Of a DNA stretch of 64,000 nucleotides, positions 1-11,066 are shown piece by piece. A program made the position numbers and the translations under genes. The notes beneath the pieces were generated by a model. That model saw only the letters and a list, made by a program, of their open reading frames with translations. It was not told the DNA's origin and did no database searches. The stretch comes from Geosiphon pyriformis (taxonomy: Eukaryota; Glomeromycota; Glomeromycetes; Archaeosporales; Geosiphonaceae): contig JAAOMT010000591.1 in NCBI GenBank assembly GCA_016748015.1, forward strand, positions 605,996-669,995, given 5' to 3'. The first letter of the stretch is position 1. Each line of letters opens with the position of its first letter.

Positions 1-1932
1 TTGCAGACACAGAGATGGTCAGCTCATAGTATACTTGAATATCCCACCAATGAACAATCCAAGCCAGGGGTTAATCTTATAGCAAACATTATACAGATGA
101 TGGAAAAAAGAGACATCTCATTCAAGAGCAATGGTAACACACATGGGATACCTGAATCTTCAAGACCACAGACGTATTTAATTGAGTCTATCTTACCTTC
201 AAATGAAACCTACATTAAAGTTAGAAGCTTACTGAGAAAGGAAAACTTGTTGTACTTGCATCAGATACAGAACAATGATGAGTCATTGATGACATAGAGG
301 GACTTCACAAGGAAGTACAGACAAAGCGATAGTGGTAGAATTCCCAGATGGTTTAAGATTTTAGAATCTACAATCATTATGGATGAGTACAGAAACATTG
401 ATGTAGCACAATATGAAACATTGGGTATGCACATACTGACTAACCAAATACCAGATAATTTAGAAACAATGCAAAGAGACACTATTTATATCCATATCCC
501 TGATACTTTACTATCACAATAGAAGTGTGTATGAGAGAAGTTAAAACTCAGGAAAGAGATAGAAATATCAACAGATGGCTCACTGGTAAAAGCTGGTTCT
601 GAGGAAGCAAGAGGAGCAGCTGCTTTCATAACACATGAGATAGAGGCTGAATTTGGTATAGCAATTGATAGAACATTGTCATCAACAAAAGCAGAGGCGA
701 AGGCTGTATTGCTAGCTTTGGAAGCAGTGCCTTACAGATGTAAACTAACAATAAACATGGATAGTCAAGTGGTAATGGCAACAGCTCAAAGATGGTTGTC
801 CAAAGATTCTCTTCTGTCTATCAGATATCAGCTCAAAACCTCAAACTGGCACACATGGAATGCAATCAGAGTGATAATAAGGGAAAAAAGGATTGACCTC
901 AGCATGAACAAAGTAGCTGTACATGCTGGTACATTAGAAAATGAGAAGGCTAACAAACTAGCCAAAGGATCTACTGCTTTTGATACAATGAGGTGGGCCT
1001 ACAATGCTAAGGAGGCTGCATACGTTCCCATTTGTGAAGCAGTGGAATTGGATCTAAACATCAGGCATTTTCTGAACAAACAGGCTAGGCTTCAATCAGC
1101 TTTAGAGTGGATAGGCAACAACAAAGTCCAAGAGACAATAAGATCTTTAGACCAAGATATAGACTGGATATGTACAACCAAGATTTGGAACTGGGATAGT
1201 AAAATGTCATCAGGCTTCACCTCAGCTAGTTCTTCAGCAATGCACACATTTATTATGAAATCATTTCACAACATGCTGCCAACAGCAGAGGTGCTATACA
1301 ACAGACATCCTCATATATACTTGAATAATCTTTACAAGACATGTCACAGGGAAGTGGAAACCAACCGGCACTTTTGGGAATGCTCTTTGAATACCCAAAA
1401 GGGCAAGACACTGATTGATAATATAAAAAATAAGTGGATACAGTGCCTTACAGAGGCTGTGAGGGGGGAATGCAAAGCCCAAAACACTGATGAGAAGATT
1501 GTACTGTCTAATGAATACATCATGTCAACGTCTAACATAGATCTGCTATATAAAGGACTGGTCAGTAAGCAATTTGGAAGGGTCAATACTTTTTCTGACA
1601 TCAACCTGAGGACTAGCAATAAAGTATTGATTAAGGTGTGTAAATGGGCAGTTACTCAAGCAAGGAATAGATTGTGGGGAGAACATTGCAAACTGCAAAC
1701 TGAATGGGAAAAAACAATGGGTATTGATAATAGAGTCAAGAGAAATCCAAATGGTGGCTCCAGTATAGATAGCATTTCAAGGAATAGTGGTAAAGTTAGT
1801 GGTGAACCCATAGTCAAAGTAGGTAATGTTTCCACACAGTGTAATGGTATACTGACTGATGTTTTTTGTGGTAGGAGTATTATGTATGATAGTGTAATAC
1901 CCCATAGATTTTTTGGTTATACTAGTGTGTAG
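1..1932 (+). pseudogene. LINE-1a ORF2 C-terminal part: RNase H plus Cys/His tail
   Basis: This is the 3' end of a non-LTR retrotransposon polyprotein. One frame runs from the window edge to a stop at 1930-1932 and is broken by three in-frame stops (TAG 295, TAG 520, TGA 532). The first is a Trp codon in the sister copy at 2073-7873. From about 568 an RNase H fold is readable: STDGS (first Asp), AEAKAVLLALEAV (Glu), NMDSQ (second Asp) and a C-terminal VHAGTLENEKANKLAKG helix, where the usual AD is AN. Near 1340 a C-x6-H-x3-C type motif (CHREVETNRHFWEC) resembles the zinc-binding tail that follows RNase H in some LINEs. RNase H would remove RNA from the cDNA hybrid during target-primed reverse transcription. 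The frame is open from 535 to the end, so this part decayed little. Endonuclease and RT lie off the left edge. Confidence 0.85.
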
Positions 1933-2072
1933 TTAGGCATAACCACTTAGTGGTTAGCCACATCTTGTAATTTAGATTATTGGGTGAGTTGGCTTTATGA
2001 AAAGGTCATGCTTTGTAAGTGTGGCTAAACTAATAAAAGACTAGTGTGGCTACACATTAACAAAAAAAAAAA
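1933..2072 (+). other. LINE-1a 3' UTR with hairpin and poly(A) tail
   Basis: Non-coding tail of the LINE. A perfect inverted repeat, AACCACT-T-AGTGGTT, sits at 1941-1955. GTGGCTAA and GTGGCTAC repeats follow, with TTAGCCAC on the other side. An A-run of 11 at 2062-2072 marks the 3' terminus. The poly(A) abuts inverted LINE sequence directly. Such 3' hairpins can be the RT recognition site in LINEs; for this family that is inference. Confidence 0.75.
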
Positions 2073-5000
2073 GTCAGTATGTGCATACCCAATGTCTCAC
2101 ATTGTGCTACATCAATGTTTCTGTACTCATTCATAATGATTGTAGATTCTAAAATCTTAAACCATCTGGAAATTCTACTATTGCTTTGTCTGTACCTTCT
2201 TGTGAAGTCCATCCATGTCATCAATGACTCATCTTTGTTCTGTATCTGATGTAAGTACAACATGTTTTCCTTTCTTAGTAAGCTTCTAACTTTAATGTAG
2301 GTTTCACTTGAAGGTAAGATAGACTCAATTAAATATGCCTGTGGTCTTAAAGATTCAGGTACCCCATGTGTGTTACCATTGCTCTTGAATGAGATGTCTC
2401 TTTTTTCCATCATCTGTATAATGTTTGCTATAAGATTAACCCCTGGCTTAGATCATTCATTGGTGGGATATTCAAGTATACTATGAGCTGACCATCTCTG
2501 TGTCTGCAAGTTTGCTAGTCTGATTTTTGTAGCCATTCTAGCAATATTAGCACTGTTCAATCTAATTAACAAATCTGTGATCTTGCTTTTTACTTGTATA
2601 TCATCAATTTTGAACAGGTTATACAAGGATGAGTGATGCATGGCACTGGCTTGAAAATCTACTGAAAGTTTTGCTTTTTTCTTCACAGTGGCCAAAATCT
2701 TTGAAGTCCATTTTCTAGCCCAGCTATTAAGAATATGAGTCAACTGAGATCTGAATTCAATAGCTGGACTGAGTATACTGTTAAAAATTTAGATGGCCTG
2801 TTTCTCAGTTATGTGTTTTTTCCTGATGACTGCACACACTGCTTCAATGTCAGATCCTATCATTTTTAGAACAGTCTCATTTTTCCCATCTGCTCTGATC
2901 CATACCCCCAAATATCGGGTATATGTAGATGTATCCAACAATTTCAAGATTTGTTTGTCTGGACCAAATTTTAGTGGCTCCACCATCAAAGATCTCCCTT
3001 TGGAGGGTCTGACCACCATTGTCTCAGTCTTATCTAAGTTGACTCAATATCCACCATTCTAAAAAAGAAGCTGGCTGTGTCCAAAATACTTTGCATTCCT
3101 TGTCTTGAGTTAGCTATCCACACTGTGTTATCGATGAAGGCTAGGTGATTCACTGACACCAACAGAGATTGTGTATTTGATTAATTATTCCACTTTTTCT
3201 ATGCCACTGTTAATTTATATCTCTGACTATAATTGGCTTGTTTTACTTCACACAGTAAGGGGTCATAGAAAATTCTCCACATAATGGGTGAGCTTGTTTC
3301 TCCCTGATCCAGTCCATCTTGTACTTGATATTCATCACTTAACCCAAATTCAGTTATGATCCTGTTGCTTCTATTGTTGTGCATCAAGCCAAACAGCTCA
3401 GTAAACCTATTGTTCATCTTAATTCTCTTTAGTGCAGCTTCCATGGGTTTCCATCCCACTGAATCATATGCCTTTTTCATGTCTTGAAATGTAAACCAAG
3501 CCTCCTTATCAAATTCTCTTGCATGTTCAGCTACAGCATTAATCACATGAATAGGCACTGCTGTGGAGGTATTCTTTAATACTGAGATATTGTAACCTTT
3601 TAGGACATTGTGGAGTTCACATGCTTTTGATATTCTCACAGTTAGAATCTTTGTTAAGATTTTTCTGGTGCTTTCAATGAGTGTGATCGGCCTGGTAATG
3701 TCAATATTGCCACCCCATTCTTTTGGTTTTGGAATCAGTATAACTTGTGCTACTCTTCACTCCTTAGGCATGTTTGCTGCTTTAATGCAAGCATTGAGCA
3801 ACATTTTCAGTTTAGACTTGGTATTAGGCCCAGCCTTCCTCCAGAGTTCAGCTTGAATGCCTGATGGGCCAGGAGCTTTGTTATGAGGTGTGTGGCTTAA
3901 TATGTGTTCAAATTCCTTATTTGTTAATTCATTCATTACACTATCAAAGGCATGGTCTGGAATGCTTTCAATCGGCTCAAATCTGTATTTCCAACTTTTC
4001 CATCTTTGGGCTTTTCTGTTTACTAGCTTTTTAATTTCATCAGGATCATCATGAAATTTGCCTTCTTCAATTACATGGTCTAGTACAATTCTTTGTCTTT
4101 TTCTGTTCATGATGCTTTTAATCATAGCTCCTTTGTTTAGATCAAAGTTTTGTTGTCTTTTGATGATATTGTCCACTATCTGTCTCTGCTGTTGTATCCT
4201 AATCTTAGCACGCAGTGTTGATCTGTATTCTTTCTTAATATTGAGTAATTCTGTAATAAGCTCATCCTTTGGGAAAGTCATCAGATATGCACTAACTGTC
4301 TCAGGTTTCAACTGTTTCCATTTAGCCAACAACTGCAAAACATTGTTATCATGCATATCTGCATTGTTTACTCTTATTAGTTTGATTATATCAGCAACAA
4401 TCTTAACAAGCTTGTGATCTATGCATTCTTTCTTTGTGTGTGCAGATCGGGCTCACACTTTCCTTTTCAGTAGGCACTCAGCAGCTTGTAACACAGTCTC
4501 CTTGATTGTAAGCCACATCTGGTTTAGATCATCATTGTTGTTATCTATTGATTTTCTTTGTGCATCATCTGTTAGTTAATCAGTTTCTCTAGCATAAATT
4601 TCTCATTGGACTCCAGATGCCTTTTTAACATTAATCATAGTTGTGCTACACTTCTTTCTTCCAGATCTAGATTTTTTAGTGCCTGCCAAGATTCTATTAG
4701 ATCGGATGATTGTTATTACTGCTTTGTGATCTGTGCTAAAAGATTCATTAACATCAATCACCCCAATGTTTGTGACCAGTGAGGCTGTAACTGCATCAGT
4801 AAACACATAGTCCAATCTTTTTTGTACACCATTTGATGCCCATGTCTTTTCTGGATTGTTTGTTGGATATGTCCCATGTGTATCCACTAAATTCATATGT
4901 TGTAATGTTGCAGCAGTTGGACAAGCTTTGGCCTTATTTGCAGCATATGCTTCCTCAAGTGACTTGGATGACAGATCTTCATTCAAATTGCCTGCAACTA

Positions 5001-5481
5001 TGATAATCTCTTTGTTTTGTACAATGTCTCCCAAAAGTTTCCTGATTTCTTTAGTTACTGCTCCTTCAGTAGGCACTTTGGAAACAGGCATGTACAGTCC
5101 TACTATGTGCACACTGACTCTTCCTCTAAATTTCAACCCCAAATGCAATAACCTTCCATGAAACCCCTTGATTGTTTCTACATGGTGTATCCAACATTTT
5201 TTGACCAGTATATTAACACCAGTTTCTATTTGTTTCTCTGTACTTGATTCCCAAAAGGCATAATATTTATCAGAACCAAAAAATACACCCTTTTCTTTTG
5301 TTAAAGTCATTTTAGTTTCTGTAACAATCACAAAGTCAAATTGTTCTTCAATAACCCAATGTAGCACCTCTTCAGTTTTACCAGGATTATTAAGCCCTCT
5401 AACATTAACAGTACCAATTTTCCAAGTGTCATTATTGGAATAGTTCTGTTCTATATTGGAATTAGGTGTGCTACACATCAT
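2073..5481 (-). pseudogene. LINE-1b ORF2: APE endonuclease and reverse transcriptase
   Basis: Starts at ATG 5481. Endonuclease (about 5430-4660) shows TVNVRGL (Asn), VTETKM (Glu), AGNLNEDL where GD(F/L)N is expected (catalytic Asp read as Asn), RLDYVF and STDHKAV. A linker follows, then RT: NKAPGPSGIQ (3880s), FQDMKKAYDSV (motif A), GLDQGETSSP (motif B) and, near 3150, AFIDNTVWIA, where the second Asp of the xxDD box is Asn. RYLGVWI near 2910 is the thumb region. Stops at 4603, several near 4580-4450, 3757 and 3199, plus one frame change between 3199 and 3019, kill the frame. The RNase H end is missing because the copy breaks at 2073; LINE-1a supplies that segment in the other orientation. 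Confidence 0.85.
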
Positions 5482-7745
5482 CTGTTTCCATAGATTTAGA
5501 TTTTCCAGCTGTAGAACTGCTCCAGCTACTCTGTTTTTTCACTTGCTTCAGTAACTCCAAAATGAGTTCCAAAGTTTTTTTAATTTTTTTGATTTCCAAT
5601 TCTGGGTTGTATGCCTCTTTTTTTTCTGCTGGGGTAGATTTCAATATAGTACTTTGGCTTGATAACCCAATTTCTACCACTTTTTTTTCTTTTGAGGTGG
5701 CACTTGGCTGTTAAGTAACTATTACTTTTTTACCTTTCTCTATTGTCACTCCAAGTTTGGCAGCAACTGCATTCAGCAGTTTTGCCATTTTATTAACCTG
5801 CTGTTGTAGTTCATCAATTTCACTCTTCCATGATTGGTTTACTTCTTTTTTTGATTGTTCTTCCCTATTGTTCACTTGTGGACCAGGTTTCTAAGTATTG
5901 TTTAGATTGGTGTTGTTCCAGTTATGGGGCAGTCTGAGTGCAGCCATATCAGCATATGATCTTCCACCAAAGGCCTTGATGTTTTCCTCTAGAACATTCC
6001 TCTTAACATACAGTTTTGCCAACCTGATATTGTTGGTAACTTTCTTGGTATTTCCTTCTTTTTTCTTATGCAGGGTTGGACATTTTGAGACCAAATGTCC
6101 TACCTGGTAACAGAAGTAGCACTCTTTAGCATCAGTAGGCACCCAGTGGACCAGTGTGTTACCAATTACCAAGGGCTTTTTAGTGGCATTGTTGCAGCTA
6201 GCTTCACTGTCAAATCCTATGTAAGCACAGCCTATCCTTGTGTAATTTTTACTAGTTCTTGGGATGAAGCAGGATCAGGCTCTGATTTGATCCAAAGTGG
6301 TGCTCAAATAATGAGCAGTATAGTTCTGTAATAGACCCACCAATTTAGCTTCCCAGGTTTTTCTCTGCTCAATGATCTTTTGGGTTCCAATCATTGGGTA
6401 AATTCTGACTGCATTTTTTCTGACTATGGTCAACCATTGATCTACAGCTTTTGTTGCTTCTTCTTGGTTGTTATATTCAACCACAGTTGATTGCCATTTG
6501 CCAGCCACTCTGATTTGGATTTTATTGACCTCACCAAATTCTTTCATAGCAGCCCTCATCTCTCTGTCAGAGATGCCCAAGAAGATATCTCTTACCAGAA
6601 CTTTTTTTAACCAGCCATTTGGATGTTGACACCATCAGTAGCCATCAAAAATGATTCAATTTCATTATTTGCCAGAATTTTTCTGGCTTGGTCTCTTCCA
6701 GCCACTTGGGAAAAATCAACTCTGATTTCTTGGTTTCTAGTTATTACAGCCCCCAAAAGGTACTTGACATCTCCCAAGAGATCATAGATCCACCCCACTT
6801 TCTCTCCCATGATTTTTTCAGGTATATCTAATGCTTGTACAAAAAGTACATGCCTTTTGGTCCCATAAACCACCGTTCTCCATCCTTCCTCCTGGTTTGC
6901 TTCCATAAGCATGGGTTTTTTCCAAGTAACCTACTACTGTATTGTCCTGGACTTGGACTAGCCATTCTGCTTGATAGGCTTGATTCAGAGTCTTCCATGT
7001 CTTCTGCAACATCATCTGCATTAGGCTTATCTCTGTTTGTGTCAAATGGATTGTCCATTTGTTTTTTAGTCTCTAATACAGACTTTCCTCTGTTGATCCT
7101 GTCCAAAATATTAGGATTGCACTTTCTCAGAGCTGCTTCTATTTGTGCAGCTCTGTCTCTGTCTTTTTTAGGTGCTTTGGATGGTCCATCCATTTTTTTC
7201 AGGGACTTTGAGACTCTCTTTTTACCAGTCCAAGCTTTTATTTGAAATTTGTTGTTATTTCCTCCTTTGTTGAACATTGGCTGTAAGACAAAGTTATCAG
7301 TTCGAACAGATGTGGTTTTGGATAAGTCTTCTTCAGATATTTGGGTGAATTTCTCAGTTAGCCCTTTTACACTTAATCTTCCAATGTGTCTGTATTTTTT
7401 GTTGGCTTTTTCCTCTAATCTGTTAGCTATTATTAGAAAAAAGTCTGCTGCTCTCCTATGTGGAGCTGTTCTTTTCAATGTGTTGGCTATTTTAAAAGGT
7501 GTATCATCTCCACTACTTGTGTTCACACTTCCAAATGGCCTATTGGTAGTTTCAAATCTAAATAGAGGTGTAATAGGTCTGGCAGTTTCCACAGTTAATG
7601 AATTTTGTGAATTAGTGTTAACGTCTTCTTCTCCATCAGTGGAAGTTATGTTTTTTTCTACTTGGTATTCACTATCAATAGTCTCTACACTTGTACTTCT
7701 TTGCATGACTGTTGTCACTTCACTGTTGACATTGTTATCAGACAC
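5471..7745 (-). pseudogene. LINE-1b ORF1: nucleic-acid-binding protein with RRM-like domain and CCHC knuckle
   Basis: Starts at ATG 7745 (MSDNNVNSEV). The first 280 residues are Ser/Thr- and Lys/Arg-rich with no recognised fold. A frame slip in an A6 run near 6915 and another near 6605 (A7) shift the frame. An RRM-like region follows (6640-6400: VLVRDIFLG, then WQSTVVEY), then a zinc knuckle CYFCYQVGHLVSKC (C-x2-C-x4-H-x4-C, near 6110). Last comes a coiled-coil-like Lys/Glu/Leu segment (5680-5500) ending at the stop 5473-5471. LINE ORF1 proteins coat the RNA and chaperone reverse transcription. A TAA near 5712 replaces a probable Gln codon. The stop overlaps the ORF2 start by 11 bases (ATGATGTGTAG), suggesting reinitiation. 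Confidence 0.75.
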
Positions 7746-7873
7746 TTTTAAGTCTGTTGTGATAGTAATAATAATATATTTCAGTTAAAGATTTCTTTGC
7801 AAAAACTTATTTTTCAAATTTGAGGCATAGTAAATTGTCTGGTAGCAGTCAAAGAGAGAAAAAAAGTTTTTGT
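7746..7873 (-). other. LINE-1b 5' UTR
   Basis: Region between the ORF1 start and the family B LTR stub. It is AT-rich with pyrimidine runs on the minus strand and carries no open frame. The exact 5' end is uncertain. It is placed at 7873 because 7874-7882 still matches the leader that follows family B LTRs. Confidence 0.5.
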
Positions 7874-8621
7874 CCACTTTTATGTTACAGATTGGAGTAA
7901 CAAACTAATGGATAGCAAAGGAGAACAGGATTGTAGGATAATGAAAAAGAATCAAAGAGAATTCAACTTTAAAAAGTGAATTGAATGAGTATGAATTCAA
8001 TGTGTAAGATCAGTCTTATAAAATATCTCAGTCACTTTACTTTTCAAAAGATAACCAGGAATCTGAAGGTAGAAAGATAGTCTGTACTGTTAACAAATAA
8101 TCACACACTGGTATAATTTTATGCCTTATGTTGGTGCTTTTAAAATTCAATATCAAGTATCAAATGTACTCTTTAGTTACATTTTATTTAATAATCTTCA
8201 AATACTGCAATTACCCATTTCAGGAAAAGGATAAGAAATAATCAACAAGTAATTTTTTATCCCAAAATGTTCAGATATTTGAAAGTAGGGAAAGGGAAAT
8301 TAGTGATAAGAGAATAATTGAGATGAAAGTTGTTATTTTATTTTATTTTATTTTTTGATTCTTATATGCTTTTTTATAGCTAAAAGATTTATCACTTATA
8401 TAGCTATCAAAAGTGGTCAATGATTAGGTTAACAACTAAGTCAATGATTAGATCAATGATCAGGTCATTGATCAAGTCAATAATTAGGTCAATGATCAGG
8501 TCAATGATTAGGTTATTGATCAAATCAATGATTACTTTCTAAAAATAGAATGGTTAATTATATGACATTAGTGGCTAATACATGTAATAATTAATAAGAA
8601 GTATAAATTTCAACCATAATA
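7874..8621 (-). mobile_element. Family B LTR (B4) with a stub of its leader
   Basis: On the minus strand this matches the B3 LTR at 10418-11066 and the B1 LTR at 29373-30025 along its length. The LTR proper is 7883-8621, with CCATAATA-type and TGTTAC-type ends. It is 739 bases against about 650 in the others, the excess coming from an expanded 12-base tandem repeat. Downstream (7882-7874) the sequence TAAAAGTGG continues, the same leader that precedes the primer-binding site in B1 and B3. It then breaks into LINE-1b. So this is a 5'-type LTR whose element body was interrupted at the primer-binding site. Confidence 0.75.
8413..8535. repeat. 12-base tandem array in family B LTR
   Basis: About ten imperfect units of GTCAATGATTAG / GTCAATGATCAG. 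The same array is present with about four units in B1 (29458-29510, opposite strand) and two to three in B3 (about 10946-10980). Copy number explains most of the LTR length difference. Units contain TGATCA, a short palindrome. Confidence 0.8.
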
Positions 8622-9404
8622 ATATTTTTATTATAAAATTAAATACAATAAATGTTTTATTATTATTATATAACAAGTGAAGTCCAAATACTACCTAGAA
8701 CAATATATTAATAAATGATTTAAACTAAGTGTAAATCATGTTTTTTCTACACATAACCAGCCATTCAGACTAATTAAGACAACACTAAACACCTATACAA
8801 ACTGTAACCATGTTCTCTATACCCAAAAAAAATAAGCAAAAATTACACAGCCCAAAACTAGCACCAAATGCTTTAGCAATACCTAACAATTTGACTACAC
8901 TAGCCAAAAACACTAAAAAAAACCCAGACACTAATATAAAAATAGATTCATCATATGGAATCAGCCCATTTTTTTCCATATAGGCTGGTGGTTTCTGAAA
9001 CCGAAAAATTTTTGGCGCATAATGCAGGCTTTACGGTCGTTATATACGCCGAGGAAACTGAGTACGTACGTCTGAGAAATAAAACGCGTCTCAAAATCTT
9101 TAATTGAGACTTTTTTTTGCCCCTTAATATATTAGCACTATAATAACAGGGGGAAGTGACTGCCTTGTTCGCATGTTTCCACCTGTTAAAGATGGCCATG
9201 TTTCGCCGCCTAAAAAAACTTTTGAACATCATGATGGGCCAATTCGTTGCGTCGCAGTATACGTATGCATTCTTGTTAAGCTGCAAAACACGTGTTTATT
9301 CAAGTTAAAATCCTCTTGTATCAATTTTCGACCAAAATAATTTAGAAAGGAAAATTGGTTATCGCTTCTGATGATTGTCGCGTGACATTGTGTGATATTA
9401 AAAA
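8622..9404. other. Unassigned segment with a CpG-rich core, wedged between two family B pieces
   Basis: This matches none of the retrotransposons in the window. 8622-8985 is AT-rich; its minus strand holds a 64-codon frame (8979-8785) with a hydrophobic stretch (FFLVFLASVVKLLG) and, further on, AATAAA-like motifs, so it could be the 3' end of an unrelated retroposon. 8985-9290 is richer in G+C and in CpG than anything nearby (GGCGC, CGTACGTACG, ACGCGTC, TCGCCGCC, GCGTCGCAG). It contains GGTTTCTGAAACC (8991-9003) and a 7-base stem, GTCTCAA/TTGAGAC (9088-9094 with 9104-9110), followed by T8. A 111-codon minus-strand frame (9286-8951) spans it but matches nothing I know. Function unknown. Confidence 0.5.
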
Positions 9405-10365
9405 CAAAAAAATGTATTTTCTGCTCTTCTGTCCAATTTCTTCTAGAGTCTACCCATTTAATAAGTTTTCTTATTGCTTTGGCATATTCTGTCACAACCT
9501 CACCAGGGCCTTGAGTTCTTCTTTCTAATTCTATACACCATTTTAAGATTAAGATGGGAGTTCTAAATTTTGTTTCAAACTGGGTAGTGAAAGAGGTGTT
9601 GTCTTTTCCAGCATTTGCCAGTGCCCATCTAATGATTTTTTGTTGAGCATTGGCATTGGTTTCTTGTAAGAACCAAGTAGCAGAAGAGCCTTAGAGATAG
9701 CCACCAACAATTTGGAACTTGTATTCATTATTATATTGGTTTGCTGTGGCAGCTTTTTCAAAATCATCCAGTCATTTGATTGGATCTTGGACATCACCTC
9801 TGAATAATGGTAATGGGGTGTTGTTTTTTCGCCCTAAAACAGTCTGTATACCTTGGAGGGTGATCAGAATGTTTTGTTGTAAAGGGTTTTGAGCCATTGG
9901 TTCAGGTGTAACTGTTTGTGTGGAGTGTTCTGATTTACTTGAAAAGAGATAAAAAATGGGAGCAGTTTGATAGCTTTCTTCTTCTGTTTCAAGAAGAGTT
10001 TCTGTTGATTAATGGGTAGCAATCCAAATGTGGATTTAATGATTCAGATCTTCGAAATCAGGGGGCTGTTGTTCAAAGGTTGTAGAATATAAGAGCTAAT
10101 TAATACTGTTGTTTCTTTCTTCAAAGTCATCTTCAAAATAAGCTTGGTCAAAGTAATAGGTTGTATAAGCTGTGTAGATTTCAGCTGAATGCTCATTCAG
10201 GAACCAGTTCCAAAAGTCTTGGAATTGTCTGCTAGATTGATCTTCAATGGGAAAGCAAATCAAGCAGGAGAGCAAAAAATTGAGTTCAATAAAGTCTAAA
10301 TTGTTTTTGTTGTGTGCTTTAAAGTGTTTTTTTGATTGTTGTGGCAGGTATGAATAATCACTCAT
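9405..10365 (-). pseudogene. Family B gag, N-terminal two thirds (B3)
   Basis: ATG at 10365 (MSDYSYLPQQ) corresponds residue for residue to the gag start of B1 at 30078. The same frame resumes at 9495 (YAKAIRKLIKWVDSRRNW), with stops between. The Gag core is readable as a Retrotrans_gag-type fold in B1; here it is broken by several stops. Similarity ends at about 9405, just after EEQKIH. Capsid C-terminus, zinc knuckle and all of pol are missing. The break joins the unassigned 8622-9404 segment, so this is a deletion or rearrangement product rather than a simple insertion. Confidence 0.8.
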
Positions 10366-10394
10366 ACAATAAAAAACAAAGTATATTTTGACAA

Positions 10395-10411
10395 CCTTAC
10401 AGAAAGCACCA
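10395..10411 (-). other. Family B primer-binding site (B3), decayed
   Basis: On the minus strand TGGTGCTTTCTGTAAGG follows the LTR end after the spacer TAAAAG. B1 has TGGTGCTCCCTGTGAGG at the same place. The differences are C-to-T and G-to-A. Confidence 0.65.
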
Positions 10412-10417
10412 CTTTTA

Positions 10418-11066
10418 TGTTATGGGTTGGAGTAACAAGCTAACAGATAGCAAGGGAGAACAAGATTGTAGAAATAATCAAAGAGAATTCAACTTTAAAG
10501 AGTGAATTGAATAAGTATAAATTCAATGTGCAAGATCAGTCTCATAAAATATCTCAGTCGCTATACTTTTCAAAGATAACTGGGGAATTTGAAAGTAGAG
10601 AGATAGTCCATACTGTTAACAAATGATCACACTTGGTATAATTCTATGCCTTACGTCAGTGCTTTTAGAATTCAATATCAAGTATCAGATGTGCTCTTCA
10701 GTCACATTTTATTCAATAATCTCCAAATGTTGCAATTACATGTTTCAGAAAAAGGATAAGGAATAACCAACAAGTGATCTTTTATCTTTTAAGATGTTCA
10801 AATACTTGAAAGTAGGGAAAGGGAAATTAGTGATAAGAGAAGAATTAAGATGAAAGTTGTTATTTTTATTTATTTGATTTCCTTGATTTCTTCATACTTT
10901 TCTACAACTAAGAGATTCATCACTTATATAGCTGTCAAAAATGGTCAATAATCAGGTCAATGACTAGGTCAATGATTACTTTTTAAAAATAGAGTGGCTA
11001 ATTTATGTGATATCAGTGGCTAATACATGTGATAATTAATAAGAAGTATAAGTTTCAACCATAACA
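10418..11066 (-). mobile_element. Family B 5' LTR (B3)
   Basis: 649-base LTR read on the minus strand. It begins TGTTATGGTTGAAA (11066 downward) and ends with CCATAACA at 10418, the same inverted ends as B1. It sits inside a family C LTR, whose sequence resumes at 11067 (GTATCTTTAGTTTA). The matching left half of that C LTR is not visible, so a target duplication cannot be tested. Confidence 0.8.

Larger units (their letters stand above)
2073..7873 (-). mobile_element. LINE-1b, near full-length non-LTR retrotransposon, 3'-truncated at 2073
   Basis: Second copy of the LINE, read on the minus strand: a 5' UTR of about 130 bases (7746-7873), ORF1 (7745-5471) and ORF2 (5481 to beyond 2073). Bases 2073-2509 are a near-identical inverted copy of 440-1 in LINE-1a; differences over readable stretches are mostly transitions. 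The copy stops abruptly at the base matching 440 of LINE-1a, where that copy's poly(A) begins. The simplest reading is that LINE-1a inserted into LINE-1b, whose 3' part then lies off the left edge. The right edge (about 7873) falls inside a family B leader. An RRM/CCHC ORF1 with an APE endonuclease, RT and RNase H fits the Tad/I/jockey group of LINEs. Confidence 0.8.

Noticed and set aside
6835-7788. Long plus-strand frames (136 and 179 codons) opposite the LINE-1b ORF1
   Set aside because: They are antisense shadows of the minus-strand ORF1, with hydrophobic, low-information composition and no homologue in the other strand's context.
8785-8979. A 64-codon minus-strand frame with a hydrophobic helix as a host membrane peptide
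   Set aside because: It is short, lies in AT-rich DNA next to AATAAA-like motifs, and has no second copy or neighbour to support it; kept only as part of the unassigned segment.
9088-9118. Stem-loop followed by T8 as a bacterial-type terminator
   Set aside because: The window is eukaryotic; at most it could be a Pol III stop, and no tRNA-like or A/B-box promoter was found nearby.
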